Under the pieces are notes generated by a model. It ran no database searches. It was not told the origin of the DNA and was given only the letters and a program-made list of their open reading frames with translations. From Nageia nagi (lineage: Eukaryota; Pinophyta), in the NCBI GenBank assembly GCA_050084985.1, contig JBITNC010000002.1, positions 35,154,001 to 35,218,000 of the forward strand: a stretch of DNA of 64,000 nt, in the 5' to 3' direction. Within the stretch, counting starts at the first letter, position 1, and the number at the start of each line of letters is the position of its first letter. A program made the position numbers and the translations under genes. Shown piece after piece: positions 1-13,507 of the stretch.

Positions 1-82
1 GTATAACAAAATCAACATTATACAGCATAAAATCCTCCTAAGGGTGAAATTATCATCACAAACAAGAATTCAACATAAGAAT

Positions 83-3000
83 TCAAACTTCACTCCCCCT
101 TGAGGGTAACTTCACCAACCCAATAACATCCTTAAGCTTACAAAACTGAGCTTTTAGGAGGGGCTTGGTGAACAAATCAATGAAGTTCAAGGCAGATGGA
201 CAATACTCCAAGTGTATGATGCCATCAAGAACCTTTTCCTTGATAAAATGGGCATGGATTTCCACATATTTTATTCTCTAATGGAACATAAGATTCTTAG
301 CCAAAGAAATAGTCGATTGATTATCTGAACAAATCAAACATGAGCCACCTTGCTCGTACCTAATTTCTTTCAAAAGATACCTTAGCCAAATGGCTTCATA
401 GGTTGCAACAGACATGGCATGATATTCGATTTCTATGGTGGAAAGAGAAATAGTAGGTTGCTTCTTGGAATCCTAAGAGATAGCACCTGAACCAATTCTA
501 AACACATATGTAGAGGTTGACTTCCTATCATCTCTGTCTCCCCCATTGTTAGAATCTGAGAATCCATAGAGAATAAATAAGGGCAACTTGGAATACTTGA
601 GAGCAAAATCTTTAATCTTTACAACATTCTTCAATATTTGCTTAACAGCATTGAGGTGCTCAACATAAAGTTTTTACGTGAATTATGCCATCAAATTCAT
701 TGCAAAGGTAATATCTAGCCTGGATATAGTCAAATACAAAAGACCACCAATTAATTGCTTGTAAGTTGTAGCATTAGCTAATTGAGAGTTGGAGTTCAAA
801 GAAACAATGATTCTAGGAGAGACTAAGATTATAGCATATCTACACTCCTCCATTCCAAACTTTTGTAAGATGTCTGATATATACTTAGATTGACTAAGGT
901 AAGTACAATTCTTGTATTGATACACTTGGATTCTAAGATAGTAGTGCAAGAGACCAAGATCAATCATTTCAAACATTGCCTTAAGTTTGGATATGCACTC
1001 TTGAATTATTTTTTTATTATTTCTAATAATCAAAAGATCATACACATAAAGGAGAATTAAGACCATGTCTTTTCCTTAATTGAGCACACATAGATCGGAG
1101 TCAAAAAATACTTAGAAAAACTAATGTTTGCAAAGTACCTTGAAATCTTTCTCTACCAGGCTCAAGGTGCTTGCTTAAGTCCATACAATGACTTCTTTAG
1201 ACTGCATACAAAGGACTTTTACCTTCCATAATAAATCCTTCTAGTTGATTCATGCAGATTTCCACATCTAAGTCATCATTGGGAAATGCACTTTTAATGT
1301 TAAGTTGAAAAACTTTCCATCTTTGAGCTACAGAAAGAGCAAAGATAACTCTCATAGTAGGCATCTTTGCCATGTGAGCAAAGGTTTTCTCATAATCTAC
1401 ATTGTATTTTTGAGCAAAACCTTTAGCTACTAATCTTGGCTTGTATTTTTTAAAATCTCCAACTGAATTGAACTTGACCTTGTAGATCCACTCATTGCCA
1501 ATCACATTCTTTTCATTGGTACAAGGAACCAAGTCCCAAGTTTTATTTTTCATAATTGCCTCATACTCCACTTTCATGACCTCCATCCAGCACTCATGCT
1601 TAGAAGCTTCTTTGAAGGGTAAGGGCTTATGCTTATTATCAATCTTGGCAATTAAGGATTTGTTCAATGTCATGCTCCTTATTACCCTTTATGTTGGAGA
1701 ATTTTGTTCCTGAGGTGACTTTTTTACATCAATATCCAAATAGCTAGGAGCAACTGAAGAGTTCTTTGGATCATCAACACCCTCATTAGAAGCATATTCT
1801 TGAGGAAGTTCAATGAACTTTACATCCCTTGAAATGAACACTACTTTATAGGTTAGAGAGTAGAGCCTGTAGCCTCTATGCTGACTGTCATAACCCATAA
1901 AGATACATTTTTCAACTCTTTTGTCCAACTTCTTCCTTTTCTTAGAAATAATGTAAGAGAATGCTTTACAACCAAATACCCTAAGGTGAGAAATGCTAGG
2001 TTTTCTTTTTGACCATACCTCAAAATGAGTTTTACTTTGAACGGCTTTTATGGGACACCTATTCAAGGTGTAAATAGCAGTGGTCACAGCTTCATCCCAT
2101 AAGAATTTAGGAAGATTACCCAACATGCATTTAGCCATCTTCATATTTATTTTATTTTTACTTTTGGTAACATCGTTCTACTGAGGAGTGTATAGAATTG
2201 TAAACTACCTCTTGATTCCATACTTAGCATAATAGTCATCGAACTCATTGTTGTTATATTCTCCCCCATTATTTGATCTTAACATTTTGATTTTAAGGTT
2301 GGTTTTATTCTCAAAAAAGGCCTTGAAAACCTTAAAACTCTCAAAGATTTGATCCTTATGCTCAAGTAGATACCCAAAGGTCATCCTACTAAAGTCATCA
2401 ATGAAGGTCAAAATGTAAGATGCTCCTCCAAGCAACTTAGTCTGAAATAGATCCATCAAATCTGAATGCACAAGTTGAAGAGGTTGAGATGCTCTTGTTA
2501 CCTTATATTTTTCAAACTTTTATCTATGCATCTTACCAAGAATGCGTTTTTCGCATAGACCAACTGAAGGAGAAATTGAAGGCAAACTTTTCACAAGTTT
2601 TTGGTCTTTCATGACTTAAATACTCTTATGGTTAAGGTGTCCTAAACAATAGTGTTAAAGATTGCCTTTAGAACACACACTAGAAGTAAGACATATGTTT
2701 GATGGAATTTGATCCACAATGTAGAGGTTATCTTTCACAGATCCTTTAACCAAAGTAGCAAGTCCTTTCTTAATGCACCAGGATTTAGAGTTGAACTTAA
2801 ACAAGTACCCTTTTCTAGCAACTTGGATCATGGAGAGAAGGTTTATCCCTAACTTAGGAACATAGAGAATATTTTTAAGAACTTTTTTGTGAATTAGCAC
2901 ACTTCCAATTCCTTGGAATTTAAGGATAGAATTATCACCTATCACAACTGGATCTTATTTATACTTGTGAAAGTTCTCAAACTTTTCTTTTTCAAAGGTT

Positions 3001-4005
3001 AGGTGATTAGTGCAACCCAAGTCAACAAATCCATTCAGATGAAAAAGAACAAGACATAGAGTAGAGTGTCATAACAAAACCAACATGAGTATTTTTCTTT
3101 CCTTTGTAGTTTTTTACATTTCAATTGCCTTTATTCTTCTCTTTTTGTAGCAATCAATTTCTTTGTGACCTTGAATGCCACAATAGTTGTAATTACCATC
3201 AAACTTTTCTTTAGAATAAGAAGTGTTTGCTTTGCCTTTTCCATCTCTTTGCTTGAAATGATTGTTGTTACCATTATTCCTGCTACTATTGTAGCCATTA
3301 CCTCTTTCTCAAACCTTTTAAAGGAAGAAGGATAAGATTTCTTTTAATAGTTGAACTTCTTCTTGAAAAGAGTTTTGGTTACTTCAAAGCAATGTTATTA
3401 TCCTTAGGAGAAGAAATCAACATCTTATTATTAAGGGTTTCCTCATGCTTCAATAGGTGCCTTGAAAGGTTCTCAAGGGAGAAGATTTCTTCTTCTTCAT
3501 CAAGCCTTATTTCCATAATTATCATAAAGTTTTTAAACTTTGAAGAGAGGTTTTGAAGAATGATGAAGACCATGCACTCGTCATTGATCCAATTACACCC
3601 ATAAGCAACAAGTTGAGTCCTTAGGTTAATGATTTAATTTAAGTAGATAGCCATATTTTCATTTTCCCCTTAACAAGATTGAAGCAACTTTTAGAGAATG
3701 GTAAACTTTCTTGAAAAGTTTGAACCAAGGTAGATCTGTTTAAGCTTATCCCATGCTTCCTTTGCTGAGGTTAAAGAGGAAATCATTATGAGCATATCAT
3801 CTGAAACTACATGGTAAATCATGGAGGTTGCCAACTCATTCTTTGTGTTGAAAGCTTCTAATACCTTCTCATCTGTAGGAGGTACAAAGTTCTTATTCAC
3901 TATTTGCTAAAGCTTCCTTATCTATAATTTAGCTCTCATTTGAGGTTCCCAAATCCTATAGTTGGAACCATCAAGAATGTGTTTGGATAAAAAGGATCCT
4001 CCCAT
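83..4005 (-). pseudogene. copia Gag-Pol polyprotein, decayed
   Basis: The reading starts at a minus-strand ATG at 4005 (MGGSFLSKHILDG). Gag occupies about 4005-3380. A zinc-knuckle remnant near 3210-3160 has lost its first Cys (NYCGIQGHKEIDC). Protease and the pre-integrase region fall at 2995-2600, and the integrase core at 2471-1690. The first RT half is 1673-1197 (NKTWDLVP, NEWIYKVKF, PRLVAKGFAQ). The second RT half is 1066-683, and RNase H lies at about 660-83. The RT active site reads YVYD instead of YVDD, so a catalytic Asp is lost. At least eight frame breaks separate the pieces. The products would have packaged and copied the element RNA and inserted the cDNA. This copy cannot. Confidence 0.9.
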
Positions 4006-4904
4006 TTGCTACACAAGAATATGAAATAATAAGCATGTGGTTCAATAAATAACATTAAATGTTAAATTTTAATCAAGTAAATAATACATGTTACATTTAA
4101 TACTAAAGACATGCTTGATTTGAATCACAAGTGCAAATGTTAAATAATAATCCATGTACCCAAATACATTTCTCATCTTAAGAATCGTAGATGTAGAGTG
4201 ATATTTTTGAGGCTTATTTTCTTTTCTAAAATTAGGCCTACAGTTGGATGCTCACACAAGAGGACCCAAGTAATACCAATTCTCAATCAGTTTCCCTTGG
4301 GCAGCAATATACTCTCATAAGGAGAAGTACTAGCTATTTTCTAAGGTTTTAATATTTATTGGATCAGCCAAATTATTAATCTTGATTAGGTTTCAAATTG
4401 CCCTCCTAGGTTATCAGGATAATCCCTGAATGGATGTGCGAACATGTGGTATCACTACACACATGCCTATCCACCTAATAGAGTTATGTCCAGACCAATA
4501 GAGGACTTAGGGGTAATTGAAAAGTATGAACTTTTCACCACTTAGATCATCGAACTTAAAAGCTCCAGTCCACCTATCCTCACCTCATGGCTCCCCAAAC
4601 AAGTCATGTTGTGGAATGTATGTGTGGATTATTCATTTTAGGGGGTTGATCATATCAATGTTTACATTTTTGTTTGCATAAGCAAATAAATCAAAGTGCA
4701 AAATATTAAATAAAAGAGCATAAGTAAAAGCATCATCCATTTGAAACCTAAGTGTTTAATGGGTTTTGTTTACGAACCCCAAGAGGACATCTTTACAAAT
4801 ATCCATAATTTGCACAAGTTAACTTTGCAAGAAGGAATGGTTAATACTTAAGCATTCATTAATTCCATAATTTGCATAAGTTAACTTTGCCTAAAGGATA
4901 AATA

Positions 4905-5165
4905 CCTAGGCATAAGCATGCATAAAGATTAAGTTCTAAAACATGCATCATTAATTTAAACTTTTAAGTACTAAACATGCGTCATTTAAGCACAAGCATG
5001 CATCTTAAATAAATTTTAAGCATGTATAAAATTTAAGTATTAAGCATAAGTATGCATCATTTTAACTTAAAAGTTAAGTACTAAGCATAAGTACTAATCA
5101 TAAGCATGCATTATTTTAACTTAAAAAATATAAGTTCTAAAAAGTGAAGCATGCATTAAACTTTA
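4905..5165. repeat. degenerate repeat with clustered CATGCAT (RY-like) motifs
   Basis: In the leader of copia copy 1, short units of the form taagCATGCATnatttaa recur irregularly, with exact or near CATGCAT at about 4916, 4942, 4975 (CATGCGT), 4995, 5049 (TATGCAT), 5103 and 5148. CATGCA is the core of the RY element bound by plant B3 factors of the ABI3/FUS3/LEC2 type. The cluster may be no more than a simple degenerate repeat. Confidence 0.6.
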
Positions 5166-5933
5166 AGTAAAAAAAATTCATACAAATTCTTGCTTTTTAC
5201 TTAAAGTTGTACCCTTAAAGATAGCATACTTAGCTTAACTTAATACTTTATCCTTAAAAAAAAAATTGCATGCTAAAAATTCTAAGTATAAATCCATTCT
5301 AATTTTAAGTAAATACTCTACAATTTTCCTTAATAGCATTGCTAAATTAAAGAAGTAGTATTCCCCCTTTTACTTTAAAAGCATTGCTAGAACAAGACAT
5401 TCCCCTTTTTTAATTTAAAAAATGCACCCCCCCTTTTTTAATTAAAAAATGCATTCCTTTTTTTTATAAAAAAAATCATCATTTAATTGTATCTCAAACT
5501 CTACTCAAGTCAAAGTGAGTTTAATGATGGAAAAGAAGACTTATGGAATAAGCAAAATATCACGTTAAATGTAGCAATGTTAAATGCCAAGAGAAATACT
5601 TCATGCCACTTCAAAGAATTGAGTGCATCAACATTAACTTGTAGAGTAATCATTAAAATGCATTAAACAAGACCCCCCTTTATTCTACATGTAGGAAGTA
5701 AAAAATAAAATAAAAAATGGTGGCTACATAGAGGGAGAGGAGGAAAGAGGAGCATAGGATGGAGCCACGTGACAACGAAGTAGAGGGCGATGAGGTGGAG
5801 GAGAGGGTCGTTAAAAATGGGGTTCCTACAGTTTTTACTATACCTTAGTCCTCTACACAAAAAGCAATAGAACAGCCAAGGTTATTAGGGAATGAAAAAC
5901 ATTAGGTGGAGAGCATAATGATGGTAAAAAAAT

Positions 5934-5937
<4 letters not shown>

Positions 5938-6020
<83 letters not shown>

Positions 6021-6043
6021 TATAGAGAGAGAGAGAGAGAGAG
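5938..6043. repeat. compound microsatellite (TA)n-(GA)n
   Basis: About 39 uninterrupted TA dinucleotides (to about 6018) are followed by a short GATA transition and about 10 GA dinucleotides. It lies in the leader of copia copy 1. Perfect TA runs of this length are usually highly variable between individuals. Confidence 0.95.
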
Positions 6044-7115
6044 GTTAGCTATGAGGGCCAACATGGAGAGAGGTTACATGTTCGGTCCACACTCATTGCA
6101 CCATTAAAGGAGAGATTTTGAAGAAGCAAAGGGACGATACAAAAGATGTTGAGCAAAGGGAAAAGATGTAAGAACCTCTATTGCATGAGAGGAGATAAAA
6201 AGTCACGCAAGAATGATGACATGAAAGCAGGTGCAAGGGGATGCAGTATGTGGTTAGCCCTTGAGCTTTACTATGATTTTACATTAGACACCGTATGGTC
6301 TGGAAACAACTTGCAACTCAAGTAGAGGAGGAGAAGAATGCCTTCACATAGGTGCCAAACCCTTTGCAATCCGCCATTCATCTGAATAGGGTTTATAGAG
6401 GGGTTTTGGTCAGCCAACCAATGGTCGACCTAAAGAAAAAATAAAAAAAATTATTTTGAAGGATGTTTTCTTAAGAATATTTTGAACCCTTTTTTTAAAA
6501 AAAATATTAAAAATTTGATCTATTATTGTTATCATAAAAAATATTAGACTAAAAAAATATTCATCTAAAAAACAAAGTCTCCCCTCCCCATTTTTTTATA
6601 TTTAGTTAGAAAAAAATTCCTAAAAAAAATGCTACTAACAAAAATGTTAGTAAAATATTATATACTATCCTCTTAGATAGGTGAAAAAAAACTTTGCTCT
6701 CTTTAAAAAATCAAACTGTGTAAAGATAAATAAACTTCTCATCCTCCTTTTTTTTAAAAAAATTGAGAGCTATTTCTTTTATTCAACAATAAATGGCTTA
6801 GAAAATATTGCAATTTTTATATACTAATCTCTTTAATAGAAAATTAACAACTTGCTCACTAGAGGTTAGTATAACAAAAATGCATCATATTTCTACTTTT
6901 AGTCATATTTTGCAAAAATAATTAGCTAACACATAACTCAAGATATGTTAGTATCATTAGTGAAATAAGCCAAAAGTAAAAATGAAGGAGATTATATGAA
7001 GGAGTTTATACCTTCTCTTAAGTTTACCTTACAATGAAGAGTAGGTTTAAGAATGAATACCTCCAAGTTGAAGATGAGTCTCTAAACCAAGGATGTGAAA
7101 AGGAGCCTCCAAGGA

Positions 7116-7127
7116 GCTCTGATACCA
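7116..7127 (-). other. primer-binding site for initiator tRNA-Met
   Basis: The minus strand reads TGGTATCAGAGC, the standard complement of the 3' end of initiator tRNA-Met used by plant copia elements to prime minus-strand DNA synthesis. It lies 12 bp inside the 5' LTR border of copy 1 and fixes that element's orientation. Confidence 0.9.
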
Positions 7128-7139
7128 CTTTAAAGGAAC

Positions 7140-7624
7140 TGACACTAACAAGATAATTCTTAAACAACCAAGATCACATGAAAGCTCATAATTACATATA
7201 ACAAACTCACAAAGCAATCTCACAACACAAGATGTAAGTGGTTCCTCAATATAGGAGTACATCCACTAACTAGATCTTTACTTCAATCACAAATACAACT
7301 CTCTTACAATAATCATAATCTTAACTCCTACACTTCTATCCTATAGCATAACTTTACTCCATAATTAGTGTGTGATCACAAAGAGGGAGCCTTCTATTTA
7401 TAGGCCAAAATCCCTCTTTGGATCACCATTTTATCCAATATACAATAGCATGACATGAACATCCTTTTACCCAAGGGGCATGCTCATGACATGGAGTGTA
7501 GGATAAGTTATATTATCATATTCACTTAAATACTTAAGGTATCAAATGATACCCTTAAGTATTAGTGAACTTACATAAAGGATTAAATACAAACCTTTAC
7601 AATAATGCATTATACATTCCATCA
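7140..7624 (-). repeat. 5' LTR of copia copy 1
   Basis: Read on the minus strand, it starts TGATGGAATG at 7624 and ends in TGTCA at 7140, about 485 bp. It aligns through most of its length with the LTRs of copy 2: the ATTGTAA start region, a near-palindromic TACTTAAGGGTATC / GATACCTTAAGTA block, TATAAATAGAAGG (a TATA-like box and transcription start region), and GAGGAACCACTTACAT. The LTR/leader border is placed at the last CA before the primer site. An alternative border 1-10 bp nearer the primer site is possible. Confidence 0.8.
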
Positions 7625-10600
7625 TGATATTGGAGGTTGAAGAGGGGGAAACACATAAGAAGAGATACATAGTTGAAAATTTTAACAATATGGATAATTA
7701 AAGCTATGAGAATGCATTTGAGGAATTCAAAATTTAGTTTTTTGAAGTCAACAACTTTAGCATATTATAGTTTTTGGATAGCTTGCATGATCATTTTATT
7801 AGTAAAAAATAACAATGATAAGGTCAAGGGTTGGAAATAATAAATTTTGACTCAAGACATTGTAAAAGGGTAGAGGGATAAGTGAACTAGTCATGTGGGT
7901 CAACAATAGAGCATAACCAAGACTTAGGGAGAAAGAGATACCAAAAGCTATTAGCATTCATCTTTAGTATATGAATTTTAATCTCTTAATTTTTTCTTAT
8001 TTTTGAGAAGTTTATGATAAGCTATGATTGTTTCTTTATATGAGAAGCAATCCTTGAAATACTTAATTGATATATATTTACTTCGTGATAAAATTTGATA
8101 GGTCTTACAAACCAATGGGTTTAAATGATATTAAAATATAAATATTTATCTATTTACATTAAAGTGAGTGAGTTTATAGATGGCTTTCATTCATTATCAA
8201 AACATGAGTTTGGGGGAAATGACCATGATGAGTTTGAGGGAATGGATTGTTGATGGTATAAGGTAAATATTCAAATGCAATTAACCAAAGGGATTTAGAG
8301 AAATAATTTTCTTGCAACATGGGGTATTGTATATGATCAAGGTTGTTGAGATGTTTATTTAGGTTTTTTGTGTACATGTTGCTAAAATTATGGTTGAAGA
8401 AAATATGGGGAGTGACTAGACAAAGAGAGAGGTGTGTGGTAAGTGGAAGGGTAAAGTTGAGATAAAAATTGTAAGATAAGGGTGAAGTATAATATATATT
8501 AAAATCAATTATATAAAATGTAAAGGGAAGACTAGATAGAACATAATCTACCACTGTAATGCCACTAGTAAAAGAGAAACAAGTAGAATGTTTAGATTGA
8601 GGGAATTGAGCAATGCCATTTAAGATGAGTGTTAACACTTTATTTTGGTACATCTTAGGTATCATTATTGTGTATTTCATTATATTAATATCATATTATA
8701 TCATGTGTATTATATTGATCATTTATCATGTAACCTCACCATTTATTATGCTAGGTATCCCAATATCGATGCTCAGCTTCGTAAGTGGAAATGTGTATTA
8801 TATCTTGATAGTCAGTACCTAAATTATTAGGTGTTTCTCAGCATCACCTATTGATATTTGGATCTTGTTATCATACAAGCATATTTGTTATTCCATCTTT
8901 CGTAATTATATATTTGGCTCGACTTATCAATAATTATTGTACTTCATATCTTAGTTGTGAGCTCTACTCTTTGATATGCTTATCATCCATGCTTCCATAC
9001 GTGTTAGCACCTCTATTCAAGGCTTAGCGTTTGCACTTCTATGTACGTCCGGGATAGAGTTCTAGTTTGTTGTGTTGTGTAAGGATTCACATAATAAGAT
9101 CTTTATCTTTAATAAGCTCCCATTTAAGTATAATTATTCCTCCACCAGGTAAGGCTAGTAGGTATTTATCTTTCACTTGATCCTTATCTTAATTATATAT
9201 TTTATTATATTGTTCCAATAATCATAGATTCATTATTCATTATCATATTTGTCATATTCAATATTATTGTTAACTGTTATGTTCTTATTATTTATTTATC
9301 TATTTGTGTGATATTATTGAATATTATCTACATATAAATGTTACAATAGTCACTACTTAGCTCATACTAAAGATCACTAAAAATATTCTACAATTATCAA
9401 ATCATGTTCTTCACGCAATTTGAGCAAGTTTTTTCCATAAGTTATGTGTATTTCATGACATTATTTGATTATCATGTTAGCCCTAAATAATTAATATTAA
9501 TCTCTTACAATCAAATGGGATATTAAGAAATGTCATGTAAGCAACATTGAAATGTGCTTATTCGTGCATTGAATTCCTTTAATAACATGATATCACCTAA
9601 GAGGGAAAATTTGGATATATAAAGATAAAGACCTAGGAAGGGTGAGTCATCATCGTTTATAATAAAGTGCAATGAGTAAGATGCAAATAACCTATAACAA
9701 TGTAAAAACATCAAATATTTGGCTTCTAATTGAACTTTCCTATTGAGCTCTTAGGCATTTGATACCTTAATGAGTCTTCAATATATATGCAAAAAACTAC
9801 GAATAAACTATATAGGATTGTAAGGTTTCAACTACATTTTATGAATACTAGTAAGAAGTATGAGATCCCTATCACCAATTACATCATACGATGAACTTAA
9901 AGAAGAGAATAAAGAGATAACATTATTTTATATTATAGTTTTGGTATTAGATTTAAGACATGATGTATGGCGTCATGTTGATGTTGGCCAAGATTTTTTC
10001 CATCTTGAAGGAGGGCTATCATATATCTAAATTGTACCACTTCGAAGAACAACCCATTTGCCTTATTTTTCAGCTTCAATCATTTTATTTTTGTTATCTT
10101 TGAGTTTTTCATATTGCAATTTGCTTAGGTATTCATTAAAGAATACTTTAATTGGAAGATAAAATAATTTCCTCTTAGCTCATAGAGCTTAAAGGCATTC
10201 CCCTTCCAAATAAAAATGAATAATAAGAGTCTCATTAGGGGTATTGCATGCCTTGTATTTACAAGAATGATACTTTTCAAATCTAAGATCTTATGTAGGA
10301 AAATGTGACTGAAATGTAAAAAGTCAATTTTTTTTATAAGATCATGAACTTGAAGTTTAAGTTCCTTAGTATGACACATATTTTCCCCTTTAAACTTTAC
10401 ATGTACTATCATTTAAACCACAAGCAGGGTTTTCTTTATTTTAATAAACTTAACCCATGAGTTTTGTATTTATACCTATTTATAGATAGATTATTTTTAG
10501 GCAATGACATCCTATTTAAGATATTTGTGTTATGCAATGATATCATAATGCTTCGTTTCAAATTTAGAAATCATGTATTGGAGGTGTTGTAGAATCTTTG

Positions 10601-12630
10601 TAGTAGGAGAAATTTAAGAGTGTTTGAGTTGGCTCATTTTGTCCTTTAATTATGTGACAAGAGAATCTTTATCATCTAATTTTTGTTTAGATTATATCTT
10701 TAAGATACATTTTTTCATTTATGTTATTTTCTCTACTTGTGTGGTTATAACCATTCCCTAATCTCGAACAGTTAGAAGTTAATAAAAGTATACAAGGGGA
10801 AATACATTAATAAGATGAACGCTAACAAATAAAAGTGGTGGGACCATCCACGATAGGTAAGGTAAGGTGATGGAAACCTAACTCCAAATGCATGATCATA
10901 ACAAATTGAAACTCTAATTTGAATATGAAAGTCTTGACTTTACATCTCATTTAAATTTTTAAAAGAGTAAACAAAACCTATAACTTAATACCTAAGGGGT
11001 GGGAGAGGGAAAAATACACTAAAGATAAAAGATAAAAATAAGGATTGGCCTTCACAAAACCTTTGGAGAGGTTACATATTGAAGGGAAAGAGACCTCACC
11101 AAAACTTAGAAATATAATCTAATTCAGGAGTTGGGACTATATTAAAAGATAAAGTGTGGTATGCTCAACATGTGACTTGTGAAAAAATAAAGGTTATAAG
11201 AATAGGATGAGGTATAAGATCAAGGATATAAAAATTTAAGGTGATATATAGTTGAAGGACAACATAAAGAATGTTGTAGTCGGATGGATCATGATTTAGG
11301 GATTAAAAATAAATCACAAATAAACCATAACCAAATCCATTAATAGATCCATAAACATAGGGTTTACACAGATGAATAGGTCGTTAAAAAACCTAAACAA
11401 TGTATGAAAAACATAATTATGATGACAATTAGACATAAGACAAGGATAAACCACAAATATGCCACAAGTAATAAATAGACCGCAGAGATGCCACCATAAT
11501 CACCATTATAATCTAAACATTCATGCCTAGTGTGGTGAATTGTAAATGGAGAACAAATAAAGAAAACATGGGACAAGATTAATGTGGTATAAAGTTATTC
11601 TCTTACCATAAACACACATCAAAATCGTTGAAAGTATATAAACAAGGATTTGAAAAAAAAAAGGCAAAGAAGAAAACACTCCAAAGAGCGCTAAGGGATA
11701 ACCAATAATGTTAAATTGTAATTACAACAAGAAACTACAATCCATAAAGTAGGGGCTCTTATCAATTTAAAATATTTATGAAGTATTGTTAATATTTACA
11801 CTCTTGTTTGTTTTTTATTTGCAAAGGTAGGGAACTGTATTTTTTAGGGAATGGACTATTGTTAAGTTTATGTTTTCAATTATTAAATCTATGATTGTTA
11901 GTTGATTTCTTAACATGATTTGCCTAAGCTAATAGTTTGCTTTTAATTTGATCTATTCTACATTTTTTTTTATCTTATTTTTTTGAACTTTTTTCTTCCT
12001 TTATATATTACTAAGAAAATGACTTTTTTAAAGTTTAAGCTTATTTTAATCCTCTAATATACACATTGGTCAATGACAAAATAATTTCAAAAATTATATT
12101 AGGTTGATCAACAATATAATGGTTTTAGATTTTTGCATCCTCATTGTATCAAATTATAATCTTTATCAAATTCATTTTTATTTTGATTACTTGAACAAAT
12201 AGCTCAAGATTAAACTCATAAACAATAACATTTATCAAGATAAATTTATCGATATACACATCTTAACGTGAATAAATCAAATATTTTATTTCCTTATTTT
12301 AAAACTTAAATTAAATAATGTTCATAAAAATAAAAAATATAAAAACAAATATAAAAATCAAAACAAATACTAATTTGTTACCTCTCTCACTTTTGAATCT
12401 TTTCCTTCCATCTCTCAATTTAAATATTTTTCGTACATTTATTTTTAATATTTTCATTTCTTTATTATTACCATATTATTTATAATTTTAATTAACTATG
12501 TTTTATTAGTCAATCAATTTTCAAATAATATGGAATTGTCAACTCATTTTAATATATTTGGAAAGAAAGTGGATGTGAAAACTCTTAGCGTTAAAAAAGA
12601 GAGGTTAAAAACTCTCCACCTCATGTATTG
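7625..12630. other. AT-rich stretch without recognised genes
   Basis: About 5 kb with no open frame that reads like a protein. Frames of 60-170 codons (for example at 8174-8680 and 10125-10412 on the minus strand) have low-complexity, F/I/L/Y-rich translations expected from AT-rich non-coding DNA. No LTR pair, RNA gene or known domain was found. It is probably old, decayed repeat DNA. Confidence 0.5.
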
Positions 12631-12842
12631 GTGATATGTTACAAAATCTAGATTAATGTGGATGAGACTGAGTACAGTGACTTCGATGGAAGAGAACCCT
12701 ATGACATGTTACAAAATCCAAATTGACATGGATGAAACTGAGTATAGTAACTTTGATGAAAGATAACCATGTGATATGTTACAAAATCCAAATTGACTAG
12801 ATGAGACTAAGTAGAGTGAATTTGATGGAAGGGAATCTCTCA
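12631..12842. repeat. three-copy 70-bp tandem repeat
   Basis: Three adjacent copies start at about 12631, 12701 and 12771. Each opens GATATGTTACAAAATC (or GACATGTT) and continues with variants of gGATGAGACTGAGTA and TTTGATGGAAG. The copies differ from each other by roughly 10-15 percent by eye. The third copy ends near 12842. No coding sense is apparent. Confidence 0.85.
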
Positions 12843-12894
12843 AATACAAAACTTAATTCCAAGAATCCCAAATATGAACTACCAAAAAATATAA

Positions 12895-13000
12895 TAAATT
12901 TAATTTGATTTAAAATTTACAAAATTTAATTATGTGCATTTTAGTTTTTATTTATAAAACAAATTCACATATAACTTTTAAATCAACATGAAGCTCGCAA
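12895..13000. repeat. short dispersed repeat, copy A
   Basis: About 105 bp that also occurs at 25685-25790. Shared blocks include TTATGTGCATTTTA, TTTTTATTTA.AAAACAAATTCA.ATATAACTTT and GAAGCTC.CAA. The copy ends about 110 bp before the copia LTR at 13114. Confidence 0.8.
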
Positions 13001-13113
13001 GTTCTAGGGGAGAGGACCCAATAAGTGAGTGTGTTTCAATGGCTACGATGGTTACTAACATATATTTGCCCATTCATAAACATATTTGGTCTAGTGGTTG
13101 TGTATTAAATTAC

Positions 13114-13507
13114 TGTTAGAATAAATAATGTACTATTGTAAATATTATTCTTTAGAAGGTATATAAAGAATAATAAATCTTCTCCTAATGTAACTCTCTA
13201 ATTAAACTCACTTAAATACTTAAAAGTATCATAAATACCTTTTAAGTATTCAGTGAATTTAATATTCTCCTCCACTCATCCCCATGGCCATCTCATGGGC
13301 ATAAGGATGCACATCCATGTGCATAGATTTTCTCCTATAAATAGAAGGCCTTCCTTAAGCCTTCTACACTTGAGTTTGAAGGATTGTTATGTTCTTAGAG
13401 TGCAGGTTCATAGGAGAAGAGAATTCTAATGTTGTAAGAGAGTTTTGTAATTCTTAAGAAGTAATATAATCTTGCTTAGAGTGGAGTACTCTCACCTTGA
13501 GAGGAAC
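13114..13507 (+). repeat. 5' LTR of copia copy 2, truncated
   Basis: It begins TGTTAGAATAA and matches the 3' LTR base for base in long blocks (TAATAAATCTTCTCCTAATG, TATAAATAGAAGGCCTT, GTGGAGTACTCTCACC) up to GAGGAAC at 13507. There the two abruptly diverge. About 90 bp of LTR end and the expected primer site are missing, replaced by unrelated AT-rich DNA. Confidence 0.85.

Larger units (their letters stand above)
1..7624 (-). mobile_element. Ty1/copia retrotransposon, copy 1 (3' end outside window)
   Basis: The element reads right to left: 5' LTR (7140-7624), tRNA-iMet primer site (7116-7127), a long 3-kb leader, then Gag, protease, integrase, reverse transcriptase and RNase H down to position 83. 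The 3'-terminal non-coding stretch (1-110) matches the end of the second copy at 18550-18640. The 3' LTR must lie left of the window. The order protease-integrase-RT-RNase H defines Ty1/copia. Many stops and frameshifts show it is inactive. It is the same family as the plus-strand copy at 13114-19780. The 3-kb leader is longer than usual and probably contains later insertions. Confidence 0.9.

Noticed and set aside
8174-8680. 168-codon minus-strand frame
   Set aside because: F/Y/N/L-rich translation of AT-rich DNA, with no domain and no coding bias.
10125-10412. 95-codon minus-strand frame with a Lys/Leu-rich start
   Set aside because: No family recognised and the composition drifts to low complexity. 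Treated as chance or an unrecognisable relic.
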